DNA of 64,000 nt from Anaerolineales bacterium (GCA_016929095.1 JAFGJM010000010.1:124001-188000); one strand, 5' to 3'; positions 1 to 8,394 are shown, counted from the first letter of the stretch. Made by a program: numbers and translations. Notes: generated by a model from the sequence alone, not told the origin.

Positions 1-968
1 AAGCCGTGGAAGGCGCCATAAAGATGGCGCGTTATGTCACTCAGCGCCCCGGCATCATTGCCTTTGAAGGAGGGTTCCACGGTCGAACTTATGGCGCCGC
101 CTCGGTCACCACCGTCAAAGCCAAATACCGCGATCATTACGAACCCTTTGTACCGGGTATCTATTTTGCCCCTTATCCCTATACCTATCGCTGCCCTTTT
201 GGCACTTCGCCCGAAGCTGCTCTGGAATGGACGATGTATCACATCGAGAAGCTCTTCCAGCACCAGATACTGCCTCATAATGTAGCTGCCTTCCTGGTAG
301 AACCGGTGCAAGGGGAAGGCGGTTATATCGTTCCGCCGCCGGATTTTCTCAAAGCTCTGCGCCAGATTTGCGACCAGCATGGCATACTCCTCATCCTGGA
401 TGAAGTGCAATGCGGTTTTGGCAGAACCGGTCAGATGTTCGCGGCTCAAACTTTCGGTGTGAAGCCAGATATCTTAGCGGTGGCTAAAAGTATTGCCTCC
501 GGTTTTCCCCTGGGCGCCACCGTCGCCAGCCGAGATTTGATGAGTCAATGGAAAGCCGGCTCGCATGGCACCACTTTTGGCGGCAACCCTATGAGCTGCG
601 CCGCTGGTTTGGCAACTCTCCAGGTGATGCGCGAAGAGAACGTCCTCGAAAATTGCCGCCAGCAAGGGCAGCGTTTTCTGGAAGGATTGCAAGCTCTGCA
701 AAAGAAATATTCAATCATCGGTGAAGCGCGTGGTTTAGGCTGCATGTTAGCCATCGAGATGATCGTCCCGGGCAGCGATAAACAACCAAATCCGCAAGCC
801 GCCATGCAAACATTGAATCTGTGCCTGGATAATGGTTTGCTGGCATACATGGCGGGAACTTACGGTCAGGTGGTACGGTTCATACCCCCACTCATAGTAT
901 CTTCAACACAAATCGATGAAGCCCTGGCTGTTCTCGAAAAAGTCCTGGCTCAAGTTTCCCGTCGTTAA
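1..968 (+). CDS. Class III PLP aminotransferase (GabT/ArgD family), 5' end outside window
   Basis: The reading frame is open from the left edge (frame enters at base 3), so the N-terminus is missing; about 320 residues are visible. The family transfers an amino group from an omega-amino acid such as 4-aminobutyrate, ornithine or lysine to a 2-oxo acid, with pyridoxal phosphate. Visible marks are HGRTYGA, EPVQGEGGY, the cofactor-nitrogen aspartate in LILDEVQCG (codon at 399) and the Schiff-base lysine in AVAKSIASG (codon at 486). Family members usually have AKGIAS; the serine after the lysine is a minor variant. It stands just upstream of an amino-acid ABC transporter and an ornithine-cyclodeaminase-like gene, so a role in catabolism of a diamino or amino acid is inferred. 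The exact substrate cannot be read. Confidence 0.9.
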   Translation, partial: AVEGAIKMARYVTQRPGIIAFEGGFHGRTYGAASVTTVKAKYRDHYEPFVPGIYFAPYPYTYRCPFGTSPEAALEWTMYHIEKLFQHQILPHNVAAFLVEPVQGEGGYIVPPPDFLKALRQICDQHGILLILDEVQCGFGRTGQMFAAQTFGVKPDILAVAKSIASGFPLGATVASRDLMSQWKAGSHGTTFGGNPMSCAAGLATLQVMREENVLENCRQQGQRFLEGLQALQKKYSIIGEARGLGCMLAIEMIVPGSDKQPNPQAAMQTLNLCLDNGLLAYMAGTYGQVVRFIPPLIVSSTQIDEALAVLEKVLAQVSRR

Positions 969-981
969 ATCCAATTCAAAC

Positions 982-1015
982 AAGACTCGGTAGTAATTTC
1001 GACAAACCGGGTCTT
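982..1015 (+). repeat. Stem-loop between aminotransferase and binding-protein gene
   Basis: A 10-bp stem with one G-U pair (982-991 with 1006-1015) encloses a 14-base loop. No T-run follows, so it is not a classical terminator; it could protect or attenuate the transcript between the two genes. Confidence 0.5.
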
Positions 1016-1063
1016 ACATCAGTCAATTGCAGGAGGTAAACATATAACTCACTCAATATTAGT

Positions 1064-1091
1064 TTGTCACGCATCTATAAAATTTTATAAT
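1064..1091 (+). promoter_or_regulatory. Sigma-70-type promoter before binding-protein gene
   Basis: TTGTCA (1064-1069) and TATAAT (1086-1091) are separated by 16 bases. The expected start point lies only some 8-10 bases before the ATG at 1106, so the 5' leader would begin at the ribosome binding site. This suggests the binding protein has its own promoter inside the operon. Confidence 0.5.
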
Positions 1092-1105
1092 TTTCGGAGG
1101 AGAAA

Positions 1106-1897
1106 ATGAAAACCTTATCAAGAATCGTGATTGTTTTATTGTTAGGCGCCCTAATTTTGAGCGCCTGCGGCGCTAAAGCGCCTGCTAATAAGTTGGAAGC
1201 GATCAAGAGCGCCGGGAAAATGGTTGTGGGGACATCAGCCGATTATGCGCCTTTTGAATATAAAGACGAGCAGGATAATTTTGTTGGATTCGATATGGAC
1301 CTGATCCGGGAGATTGGCAAGCGCATGGGCGTCGAAGTCGAAATCCAGGATATGGCATTCGACAGCCTTGTAGCTGCAGTTGAGCAAGGCAAGGTGGATG
1401 TGGTCATCGCCAGCATGACGGAGACCGAAGAACGGCTGGAAAAAGTCGATTTTTCCACCGCTTACCACTACCAAAAAAGTTCTTTCCTGGCGGCAACCGG
1501 ATCCGCCATTACTCTGGCTGTCCCCGAAGAGGCTGCTAATTACAAAATCGGTGTTCAAACCGGCACCACCCTGGATGAATGGGTGACCGAGAATCTGGTC
1601 GACGCCGGCAAAATGCCTGCTGAAAATGTGCTTCGCTATGAACGCGCCGACCAATCCATTTTGGATCTGCAAGCCGGGCGCATCGATTTGGTGCTCACCG
1701 ACGCTGGTCCTGCGAAAGAATATCAAACCAACGGTCAGGCTATGGTTGTACTAACCGAAAAGCTTTTTGATACAGGTGAAGCCATTGCCTTAACCAAAGG
1801 TGAAGCCGACCTAAAAGCCGAACTGGATAAAATCATTCAGACATTGGTCGACGAAGGCTTTGTCGATCAGCTTGCCCAACAATATGGTTTAGAGTAA
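1106..1897 (+). CDS. Polar amino-acid ABC transporter substrate-binding lipoprotein
   Basis: 263 residues of the SBP_bac_3 (family 3) type. Residues 1-21 form a lipoprotein signal with lipobox LSAC, so the protein is anchored on the outer face of the membrane. The mature part starts with the usual LEAIKSAGKMVVGTSADYAP pattern and holds GFDMDLIREIGKRMG and the TGTTLDEW hinge segment. A GGAGG-type ribosome site lies just before the ATG. Two permeases and an ATPase of the same family lie downstream at 3268, 3972 and 4805, which completes a PAAT-family importer. The ligand is likely the amino acid handled by the neighbouring aminotransferase and cyclodeaminase-like enzyme; that is inference. Confidence 0.92.
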   Translation: MKTLSRIVIVLLLGALILSACGAKAPANKLEAIKSAGKMVVGTSADYAPFEYKDEQDNFVGFDMDLIREIGKRMGVEVEIQDMAFDSLVAAVEQGKVDVVIASMTETEERLEKVDFSTAYHYQKSSFLAATGSAITLAVPEEAANYKIGVQTGTTLDEWVTENLVDAGKMPAENVLRYERADQSILDLQAGRIDLVLTDAGPAKEYQTNGQAMVVLTEKLFDTGEAIALTKGEADLKAELDKIIQTLVDEGFVDQLAQQYGLE

Positions 1898-1910
1898 ACA
1901 TAACCTTATT

Positions 1911-1944
1911 CCCCATACTTCTTCGCGCGCGGGGAAGTATGGGG
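1911..1944 (+). repeat. Stem-loop after binding-protein gene
   Basis: Perfect 11-bp arms (1911-1921 and 1934-1944) around a GC-rich 12-base loop, with no T-run. Hairpins directly after a binding-protein gene commonly stabilise that upstream message and raise its level over the permeases; that role is inferred. Confidence 0.6.
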
Positions 1945-1973
1945 TAATAGAATTATTAGTGCTGGAGTTTATT

Positions 1974-3008
1974 ATGGGAGCAGCAAAATCCCCTGAAATT
2001 TTATTTCTCAAACAAGAAGATGTCATTAAAGCCGGCGTTTTGGACATGAAGAAAACCATCGATGATATCGAGACGGTTTTTAAAATGTATGCAGCCGGTG
2101 AGATCGATCAACCCGTGAAGACGCTCATGGAATTTCCCGACCCTATCACCAAAGACCGGGGCCGATTAGTGGTTTCGATGCCGGTTTATTTAGGCGGCAA
2201 TATCAAACGTGCTGGTGTAAAATGGGCAGCCGAATCGCTCGAAAACCAGCGAACCGGCAGGCTTCCCTACGGTATCGACCTGGTTATCTTGCACGATCTG
2301 GATGCTGCTCACCCGGTCGCCATTATGGACGGCACGTTGATCACCGCCATGCGCACTTCGGCGGCTTCAGGGGTAGCCGCAAAATATTTGGCCAATCTCG
2401 ATTCGAAAATTGCCGGTATGGTTGGCGCTGGCGTCATTGGCCGTACAGCCATCGAAACATATCTGGCAACCTTCCCCAAATTGGAAGAAGTGCGCATGTT
2501 CGATCTGGACCACAGTAAAAGCGAGGGGCTAGCGCAAGAATTCCGCAACCGCATCAAAATCCGTGTAGCGGATGACGCTCGTCAGGCGGTGGAAGGGGCG
2601 GAAGTCATTGCCACCCAAACCACCACCCGCAAGCATTTCCTTAAAAGGGAATGGATCAAGGGCGCCAACTTCTATGCGCAAATGGGCACCAACGAAGCCG
2701 AAGAGGCTGAAATCCTGGGAGCCGATGTTCTGGTAGTGGACGATTGGGGCGCTATCGGTCATTACGCCCCTGGATACCTGGCGCAATTGGTGAACGCCGG
2801 CACGCTCGATACTAGCCGAATATTGGAACTGAAAAATATCGTCAGCGGCAAGGTTAAACCGCGCACCAGCCCGAATCAACACATTCTGTTCAAATCGATG
2901 GGCATGGGCAGCGAAGATATTATCGTCGCCGAACGCATTTACCAGACAGCGAAAGCCATGGGCATCGGGCAAACTCTGAAATTGTGGGATAATCCCTTAT
3001 GGTTGTAG
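1974..3008 (+). CDS. Ornithine cyclodeaminase / mu-crystallin family enzyme
   Basis: 344 residues from the ATG at 1974, chosen because GGAG lies six bases before it; a GTG at 1959 would overlap that site. The family (OCD/Mu-crystallin, Pfam PF02423) covers ornithine cyclodeaminase, alanine dehydrogenase-like and ketimine reductases, all NAD(P)-dependent. The N-terminal part carries the substrate half, followed by a Rossmann segment with GAGVIGRTAIETYL about residue 140 and the acid-ended strand MFDLD. It lies inside an amino-acid transporter operon beside a class III aminotransferase, so it probably handles the imported amino acid or its cyclic imine. Ornithine itself is only one possibility. 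Confidence 0.85.
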   Translation: MGAAKSPEILFLKQEDVIKAGVLDMKKTIDDIETVFKMYAAGEIDQPVKTLMEFPDPITKDRGRLVVSMPVYLGGNIKRAGVKWAAESLENQRTGRLPYGIDLVILHDLDAAHPVAIMDGTLITAMRTSAASGVAAKYLANLDSKIAGMVGAGVIGRTAIETYLATFPKLEEVRMFDLDHSKSEGLAQEFRNRIKIRVADDARQAVEGAEVIATQTTTRKHFLKREWIKGANFYAQMGTNEAEEAEILGADVLVVDDWGAIGHYAPGYLAQLVNAGTLDTSRILELKNIVSGKVKPRTSPNQHILFKSMGMGSEDIIVAERIYQTAKAMGIGQTLKLWDNPLWL

Positions 3009-3083
3009 GTTTTGATTTTTATCATTGCGAGTAAAACCTCAATGTGTACGCATTCTTCTTTTTGGAAGGAACAAACCTGCCTT

Positions 3084-3160
3084 TCATTGCGAGCATAGCG
3101 AAGCAATCTTGTCATTGTGGAGTATGAGACTGCTTCGTCGTTGCGCTTCTCGCAATGACA
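3084..3160. repeat. Interspersed palindromic repeat (CATTGCGAG type)
   Basis: TCATTGCGAG followed by AGCGAAGCAATCT is mirrored at the right end by TGCTTCG and CTCGCAATGACA, giving an imperfect inverted repeat of about 77 bp. A partial copy (ATCATTGCGAG) lies at about 3031, and a reversed piece of a related unit (GGAGCGAAGCGAAGAAT) at 3169-3185. This and the remnants around it fill the whole 259-base gap between the cyclodeaminase-like gene and the permease. Related pieces occur at 5547 and 56275. Confidence 0.7.
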
Positions 3161-3267
3161 GTTCCTTAGGAGCGAAGCGAAGAATTTTTCTGTCGATATG
3201 ACAGATTTTTCGATCGCCTTGGCGGGTTCCTCGCAGTGACAATAAAGCCCACGAATCAGAATAGAGT

Positions 3268-3915
3268 ATGACAGAAACTTTTACCGGACTAATACCTTAT
3301 ATCCTCACCGGCCTACAGGTCACCCTTGAAGTCACGATTCTTGCCCTGGGGATTGGTTTTATCATTGGGTTAGGACTGGCATTGGTGCGCGTCTACGGCA
3401 GTAAAACGCCTGCCCAGCTTATTGCGGTAGTATCGGTGATCATTCGGGCGTTACCGCACATTTTACTGTTATTGCTCATGTATTTTGCCATCGCCGCCTT
3501 AGTGAATTTGACGCCTTTTTGGGCGGGCTCGCTTTCCCTGGCAATAATCAGCAGCGCCTATCAAAGCGAAATTTTACGCGGGGCGCTGCTTTCGGTGGGT
3601 TCCGGTCAGATGATGGCAGCCCGCACCCTGGGTATGACAAGGGTGCAGGCTATCCGCCATATTATCCTGCCACAGGCATTGCGACAGGCTATTCCTGCCT
3701 GGTCGAATGAAGCCGCGATTATTGTAAAGGATTCTTCGCTGGTTTACGTGCTGGGTGTACCGGAAATATTGCGTAAGGCGCAATATTACAGCGCCCGCAC
3801 CTACCAGCCTTTTACCGCTTTCATCGCTGTGGCGGTAGTCTATTTTGTGCTTACCTTTTTAACCAATCGCGGTTTATGCGCCCTGGAACGCAAATTAAAA
3901 ATTCCAGGGCAATGA
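3268..3915 (+). CDS. Amino-acid ABC transporter permease (HisM/GlnP family)
   Basis: 215 residues with about five hydrophobic segments; the N-terminal LTGLQVTLEVTILALGIG segment and the region after SGQMMAARTLGMTRVQAIRHIILPQALRQAIPAW match the EAA loop that docks on the ATPase. It is a membrane channel subunit of the importer whose binding lipoprotein is encoded at 1106. The usual FRGTP motif of the family is replaced by IRALPHILLL, while the second permease at 4805 keeps it, so the two permeases are diverged paralogues likely to form a heterodimer. Confidence 0.9.
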   Translation: MTETFTGLIPYILTGLQVTLEVTILALGIGFIIGLGLALVRVYGSKTPAQLIAVVSVIIRALPHILLLLLMYFAIAALVNLTPFWAGSLSLAIISSAYQSEILRGALLSVGSGQMMAARTLGMTRVQAIRHIILPQALRQAIPAWSNEAAIIVKDSSLVYVLGVPEILRKAQYYSARTYQPFTAFIAVAVVYFVLTFLTNRGLCALERKLKIPGQ

Positions 3916-3928
3916 AATCTATTCGTAA

Positions 3929-3948
3929 CGGTAATTCATGAATTACCG
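3929..3948. repeat. Perfect 20-bp palindrome in operon spacer
   Basis: CGGTAATTCATGAATTACCG reads the same on both strands, and outer bases GTA/TAC extend it after one mismatch. It sits in the 56-base gap between permease and ATPase genes. The form suggests a mobile or interspersed palindrome rather than a terminator, since no T-run follows. Confidence 0.7.
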
Positions 3949-3971
3949 CTACAAATGAAAAGGAATGCCAA

Positions 3972-4727
3972 ATGGTTGAACCGATCATCCGGCTCGAAAA
4001 TATCCATAAAGCCTATGGCAAAGATGAAATCCTGAAGGGAATTTCCCTGGAAATTCAGGAAGGGGAAGTGGTAGTTATCATCGGTCCCAGCGGCACCGGC
4101 AAGAGCACTTTACTGCGCTGCATTAACCAGCTTACCGTGCCCAACAAAGGAGATGTATGGGTGGATGGCGTGGAATTAACCGATCCCAGGGTGGATATCA
4201 ACAAAGCCCGGCGTCATATCGGTTTTGTGTTTCAAGATTTCAACCTGTTCAATCACTTGAATGCGTTGAATAATGTCAGTATCGGTTTGAAGTTAGTCTT
4301 GGGATTGACGCCCGAAAAAGCTAAAGAAAAAGCGCTGTTGGAGCTGGACCGGGTTGGGTTAAAGCAGAAAGCCGATTTATTTCCGGGGCAGCTTTCTGGT
4401 GGGCAAAAGCAGCGCGTGGCGATTGCCCGCGCCCTGGCCATGGACCCCCGCGTGATGCTTTTCGATGAACCGACCTCGGCTCTCGACCCGGAATTGATTG
4501 GCGAAGTGCTGGAGGTGATGCAAAAATTGGCGCGCGAGGGCATGACTATGATCTGCGTTACCCATGAGATGGGATTTGCGCGTGAGGTCGCCTCGCGCAT
4601 TATTTTTATGGAACACGGTGTGGTGGTTGAAGAGGGTTCTCCCGAGCACATGTTCACCCGCCCACAATACGACCGTACGCGTGAATTCCTGGGCAAGATC
4701 AGTGAACTATATGGCAAACAAAAATAG
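3972..4727 (+). CDS. Amino-acid ABC transporter ATPase (GlnQ/HisP family)
   Basis: 251 residues, full family length. Walker [10 protein letters not shown] near residue 38, Q-loop FVFQDFNLF, signature LSGGQKQR, Walker [13 protein letters not shown] and the switch histidine in CVTHEMGF are all intact. It powers the importer built from the permeases on either side and the lipoprotein at 1106. The methionine at 3972 follows an AAAAGGA ribosome site. Confidence 0.95.
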   Translation: MVEPIIRLENIHKAYGKDEILKGISLEIQEGEVVVIIGPSGTGKSTLLRCINQLTVPNKGDVWVDGVELTDPRVDINKARRHIGFVFQDFNLFNHLNALNNVSIGLKLVLGLTPEKAKEKALLELDRVGLKQKADLFPGQLSGGQKQRVAIARALAMDPRVMLFDEPTSALDPELIGEVLEVMQKLAREGMTMICVTHEMGFAREVASRIIFMEHGVVVEEGSPEHMFTRPQYDRTREFLGKISELYGKQK

Positions 4728-4733
4728 AGGCTT

Positions 4734-4762
4734 TGTTGGGGTGGACGCCGTCCACCTCAACA
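4734..4762. repeat. 13-bp stem-loop between ATPase and second permease
   Basis: Arms 4734-4746 and 4750-4762 pair over 13 positions with one G-U and a loop of only three bases. There is no T-run; as with the other spacers of this operon it looks like a palindromic insertion or an RNA-processing signal. Confidence 0.55.
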
Positions 4763-4804
4763 GCAGGCGTTTACTCAATTGGAGATAATAACCAAAGATA
4801 ACCC

Positions 4805-5485
4805 ATGCAGGCATACCTGATCTTTTTGCAAACAGCTATCCCGGAATTGTGGGCGGGTACACTTATCACCCTTCAGATTACCCTGGTTGCATTAATCGCC
4901 GGTTTTTTCATTGGGTTTCCGGCGGCTTTGGCGCGCATCTATGGGGGTAAAACATTAAGCGCGATTTCTACCACCTACACCGAAATCTTTCGCGGTACAC
5001 CCGTATTGGTGCAGTTGTTTATTATTTATTACGGTTTACCCCAGTTTGGAATTACTTTATCAGCCTTCATGGCTGCCTATGTGGCGATGGGCTTGAACAG
5101 CGGCGCATACCAGGCGGAATACTTCCGGGGCGCCATTCAGGCTATCAGCAGCGGGCAGATGATGGCAGCTCAATCACTGGGCATGAATAAACTCAAAGCC
5201 ATAACATATATTATTGTCCCACAAGCCTTTCGCCTGGCGCTGCCTGCCTGGGCAAATGAGGTGGTCTCGATGGTTAAAGTGACTTCTATTGTGTATTTGA
5301 CTGCCGTACCTGACCTGATGACCAAAGCCAAGATACTCTCATCGAAATATTTCAACCCCATAGAGACTTATCTCACGGCGGCGGTGTTTTATTTGATCAT
5401 CATAGGTATTTTATCAATCGTGTTGAATTACATCGAAAAAGTGAGCCGCATTCCCGGATTGGAGATGGAGGGGGAAGCCAGGTAA
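4805..5485 (+). CDS. Amino-acid ABC transporter permease (HisQ/GlnP family)
   Basis: 226 residues with the full family pattern: LWAGTLITLQITLVALIAGF at the N-terminus, EIFRGTPVLVQLFIIYYGLP about residue 60, NSGAYQAEYFRGAI and the ATPase-docking loop SGQMMAAQSLGM with IIVPQAFRLALPAW. It is the second channel subunit of the importer. It is the last gene of the run; after it the sequence is non-coding. Confidence 0.93.
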   Translation: MQAYLIFLQTAIPELWAGTLITLQITLVALIAGFFIGFPAALARIYGGKTLSAISTTYTEIFRGTPVLVQLFIIYYGLPQFGITLSAFMAAYVAMGLNSGAYQAEYFRGAIQAISSGQMMAAQSLGMNKLKAITYIIVPQAFRLALPAWANEVVSMVKVTSIVYLTAVPDLMTKAKILSSKYFNPIETYLTAAVFYLIIIGILSIVLNYIEKVSRIPGLEMEGEAR

Positions 5486-5546
5486 GGGAAGAGAAGCTTT
5501 TAGCTATGTGTTAAAAAGGAGTGCACTTGTTTTTCCCTGCACATCT

Positions 5547-5592
5547 GTTATTGCAAGCGAATCTCCTGAAAGGGGATGAAGCGCAGCAATCT
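5547..5592. repeat. Degenerate copy of the CATTGCGAG repeat
   Basis: TGTTATTGCAAGCGA at the left end and GAAGCGCAGCAATCTT at the right end match, with changes, the two ends of the repeat seen at 3084-3160. It lies 62 bases after the last permease gene and is followed by AT-rich sequence without open frames. Confidence 0.5.
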
Positions 5593-5721
5593 TAAAATAA
5601 TTGTGTAAGAATGTATGATAATTTACTGGTTTTGAAAGATTCGGGTAAACTATCGGAAAAGATGTTTTAAATCAATCCTTAATCATCCAACCCTATTCAT
5701 GCATAAAACCATATTGAGGTA

Positions 5722-6130
5722 ATGATGAAATATAGAATTATCTGTATCATTATTTTTATCATCACCATATGGAACGAATGGCATTGTGACCACCGATTTT
5801 TCGGTTTCGCCATCAGGAGAAATGAGTTACGATAATGTTGAAGATGCTATCATACAACCCGACGGGAAAATTATCGTTGTAGGCAAATCCGGTGGATATA
5901 TGGCAATGGCGTGTTATAACCCTGATGGCATCCTTGACACTACTTTTGGCGCCGGAGGGAAAGCGAACACAGTTGACGTGAATTACATGGGACAAGCGTC
6001 TGCTGTATCACTGCAAAACGGCGGAAAAATTGTCTTGGCGGGAGAATATTATGATGGCATGGGTAACTATAACCTGAGTCTGGTACGTTACAAAGGGTTG
6101 AAGGATTATTTGCCAGTTATCATAAGGTAG
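5722..6130 (+). pseudogene. Remnant of a secreted delta-60 repeat protein
   Basis: An ATG at 5722 opens a hydrophobic signal-like stretch (MMKYRIICIIIFIITIW) that runs into a stop in its own frame. One base out of phase, from about 5769, the sequence reads YGTNGIVTTDF, then DAIIQPDGKIIVVGKSG and YNPDGILDTTFGAGGK, which is the delta-60 repeat pattern (TIGR02608), and ends in DYLPVIIR and a stop at 6130. A full family member has many such repeats. The signal peptide joined out of frame to about one and a half repeats plus the C-terminal tail indicates an internal deletion of a larger gene. The tail resembles that of the beta-helix protein ending at 17068. Confidence 0.7.
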
Positions 6131-6386
6131 TACAGGTTCAAGCAATTAGATTAGTGAATGCAGAATTTGTGCGGTGTACTCCATGAGTGCGTCGCACTTA
6201 TTTTTTTTGGATATTGATTCTGTTTTGCGAATTCCCTCCTCCTTTATGTAATTTTGCATCACTTTTCTACGATCAAAGGTCATTCTTCTTGAAAGCAGTT
6301 CTCTCCATTTTTCGGTGCTTCAAATGTCCTAACGAACTCCTTTGCATTGACATAGGCGACGCCCCGTTTCCCAGCCAAAACCCAAA
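6131..6386. other. Intergenic stretch without recognised genes
   Basis: No frame here shows a family pattern or a ribosome site with a convincing start. It is AT-rich and leads into the hydrogenase promoter. Confidence 0.6.
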
Positions 6387-6436
6387 TTGACAAACATTAA
6401 TTAATGCGTATAATTGCAAATGCAAATATATGCAAA
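6387..6436 (+). promoter_or_regulatory. Strong promoter and triple TGCAAA direct repeat before hydrogenase gene
   Basis: TTGACA (6387-6392), 16 bases, TATAAT (6409-6414) is a near-consensus sigma-70 promoter. TGCAAA hexamers begin at 6415, 6421 and 6431, overlapping the expected start point near 6421, which is a natural place for an operator. The leader to the ATG at 6583 is about 160 bases. Confidence 0.65.
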
Positions 6437-6582
6437 ACTTATAAATTATCTTTAGCCTGGGTTGCAATTATGGTCTGTTTATTATTAGTAGTCTGCTTTG
6501 AACAGGTCTATATCAAAATGAAAACCTGAAAATAGCAATACTGAAAAAATCAAAGATTAAATCATACACAAGGAGCATATTC

Positions 6583-8394
6583 ATGTGGATTACCATCAAT
6601 CAACAACGAATTGAATTCCCAACACCAGCCACGATTTACGATGTGATCCATCAGGCAGGGGAGACGATAGCGAACCCTCCTCTTGGTCAACTCAAAGAAT
6701 GCATCCGCAACCCGTTTTGCCCTCAGTTGGGGCTGGCTGAGTGCGACGGGCAACTGGTTACGTTACCGGCGCTCAAACGAAGGATGGCAAAAGACGGCAT
6801 GACGATTGAAACTCATTCGGAGAATGTGCAGCAAACACTGGAAGCGCGGGCAAAGCTCTTGAAAGAACACCATGAATGCACATTTATCACAGAATGGCAG
6901 CGGTCTGTAGCGATAGAAGCAGAGAGCACTGGGTTCATTACGCTCGAAGCATGGGAGAATTTTTCATTTCCAATGCGCAGCTCAAGCCCTTCAATCATTC
7001 ACGATCCCAATAAATGCGTGCGATGTAAAGCTTGTATTGAAGTTTGTCGAGACCAACAAGGTGTGGGCGCTCTCAGTTTTGATGAAGACAAAGGAATAAT
7101 CATTGATGATGATCTTTGCGTTCGTTGCGGTCAATGCATTCATCATTGTCCAATGGGCGCCAGAGGCAGCAGCGAAAGCATCCTCGAATTTCTGGGATGT
7201 GATAAATGTCCATTTTCAGATCCGATTGGCGCCATGCACGAAGTAGATGACACCGAAAACGTCAGAAGCTTGCTTAATGATAAAGAAATGTATTGTGTGG
7301 CGCAGTTCGCTCCGTCTATTCGAGCCAGCCTGGGCGAGGAATTTAACATTCCCGATGGCGACCTGGTTACCGGTAAAATCTATGCAGCCTTACGGAAATT
7401 GGGTTTCAAAAAAGTGTGGGACACTAATTTCGCCGCCGATTTGACCATTATGGAAGAAGGGAATGAATTAATTCAGCGCATCCAGACTGGAGGCGTCCTG
7501 CCACAATTCACATCATGTTGCCCGGGGTGGATCCGTTTTGCTGAAACCTTCTACCCTGATCTATTGCTCCATATTTCCTCCGCCAAAAGCCCGCAGCAAA
7601 TGTTCGCTGCCATTGCAAAAACATTTGGAGCAAAATCGTTGGGCATTGATCCTGTCTCTATGTGCGTGATCTCGATCATGCCTTGTACGGCGAAAAAATA
7701 CGAGCAAACTCGACCAGAAATGGCGCATGCGAATGAGTATTGGGAAGAAAGCCAGCCTCAGCCCAACCAAAGTTCTTATCCGGACAATGATATTGTTCTC
7801 ACCACACGCGAACTGGCTCGTTTGCTAAAAATGGCGAATATCGATCTGGCGGAAATGCCGGACGAAGAAGCTGATAGCATGCTTGGCAGTTATACCGGCG
7901 CCGCGCCGATATTCGGTCGCACCGGCGGCGTAATGGAAGCAGCACTTCGTACTGCCATTACTATCCTTACCGGGCGCCCCCCCAAGCCCCTGGAATTTTC
8001 CACCCTTGAAAGCCTTGAAGGAATAAAAAAGGCGTCATTACAGCTTGGGAATAAAACTTTGAAAGTGGCAGTAGCACATGGTTTGTATAACGTTCGCACA
8101 GTGTGCGAATCTGTGCAGTCGGGGGGTGAGTTCTCTGAATATCATTTCATTGAGTTTATGTGCTGTCCTGGCGGTTGTATCGGCGGAGGCGGGCAGCCTA
8201 TCCCTACGAATAATGCGACCCGCGCAGGGCGTACAAAGGGATTGAACACCGATGACCGCCAAAAGAGTAAAATTCGAATGAGTCACGAAAACCCGGAAAT
8301 CAAGGCGTTATATTCTGAGTTTCTAAAAGAACCTCTAAGTTCTCTATCGCATCACCTGCTGCATACCACATATGTAAATCGAATGAAAAATTGA
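6583..8394 (+). CDS. Monomeric [FeFe]-hydrogenase
   Basis: 603 residues. The H-cluster motifs are complete: L1 FTSCCPGW (Cys312, Cys313), L2 MPCTAKKYE (Cys368) and L3 EFMCCPGGCIGGGGQP (Cys528, Cys532). Two [4Fe-4S] ferredoxin sites precede them (CVRCKACIEVC from 145, CVRCGQCIHHC from 179). The C-terminus carries the small-subunit-like segment ending in HHLLHTTY. The enzyme would oxidise or evolve H2 with ferredoxin in the cytoplasm. The first 110 residues keep the length and layout of the NuoG-like [2Fe-2S] and His/Cys cluster domains, but most ligands are lost. AAGGAG lies before the ATG. No HydE, HydF or HydG maturation gene lies in the window, so they must be elsewhere if it is active. Confidence 0.95.
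   Translation: MWITINQQRIEFPTPATIYDVIHQAGETIANPPLGQLKECIRNPFCPQLGLAECDGQLVTLPALKRRMAKDGMTIETHSENVQQTLEARAKLLKEHHECTFITEWQRSVAIEAESTGFITLEAWENFSFPMRSSSPSIIHDPNKCVRCKACIEVCRDQQGVGALSFDEDKGIIIDDDLCVRCGQCIHHCPMGARGSSESILEFLGCDKCPFSDPIGAMHEVDDTENVRSLLNDKEMYCVAQFAPSIRASLGEEFNIPDGDLVTGKIYAALRKLGFKKVWDTNFAADLTIMEEGNELIQRIQTGGVLPQFTSCCPGWIRFAETFYPDLLLHISSAKSPQQMFAAIAKTFGAKSLGIDPVSMCVISIMPCTAKKYEQTRPEMAHANEYWEESQPQPNQSSYPDNDIVLTTRELARLLKMANIDLAEMPDEEADSMLGSYTGAAPIFGRTGGVMEAALRTAITILTGRPPKPLEFSTLESLEGIKKASLQLGNKTLKVAVAHGLYNVRTVCESVQSGGEFSEYHFIEFMCCPGGCIGGGGQPIPTNNATRAGRTKGLNTDDRQKSKIRMSHENPEIKALYSEFLKEPLSSLSHHLLHTTYVNRMKN

Noticed and set aside
6187-6390. 67-codon open frame in the gap before the hydrogenase
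   Set aside because: No ribosome site, low-complexity F/I/L composition and no family pattern; its end overlaps the hydrogenase promoter.
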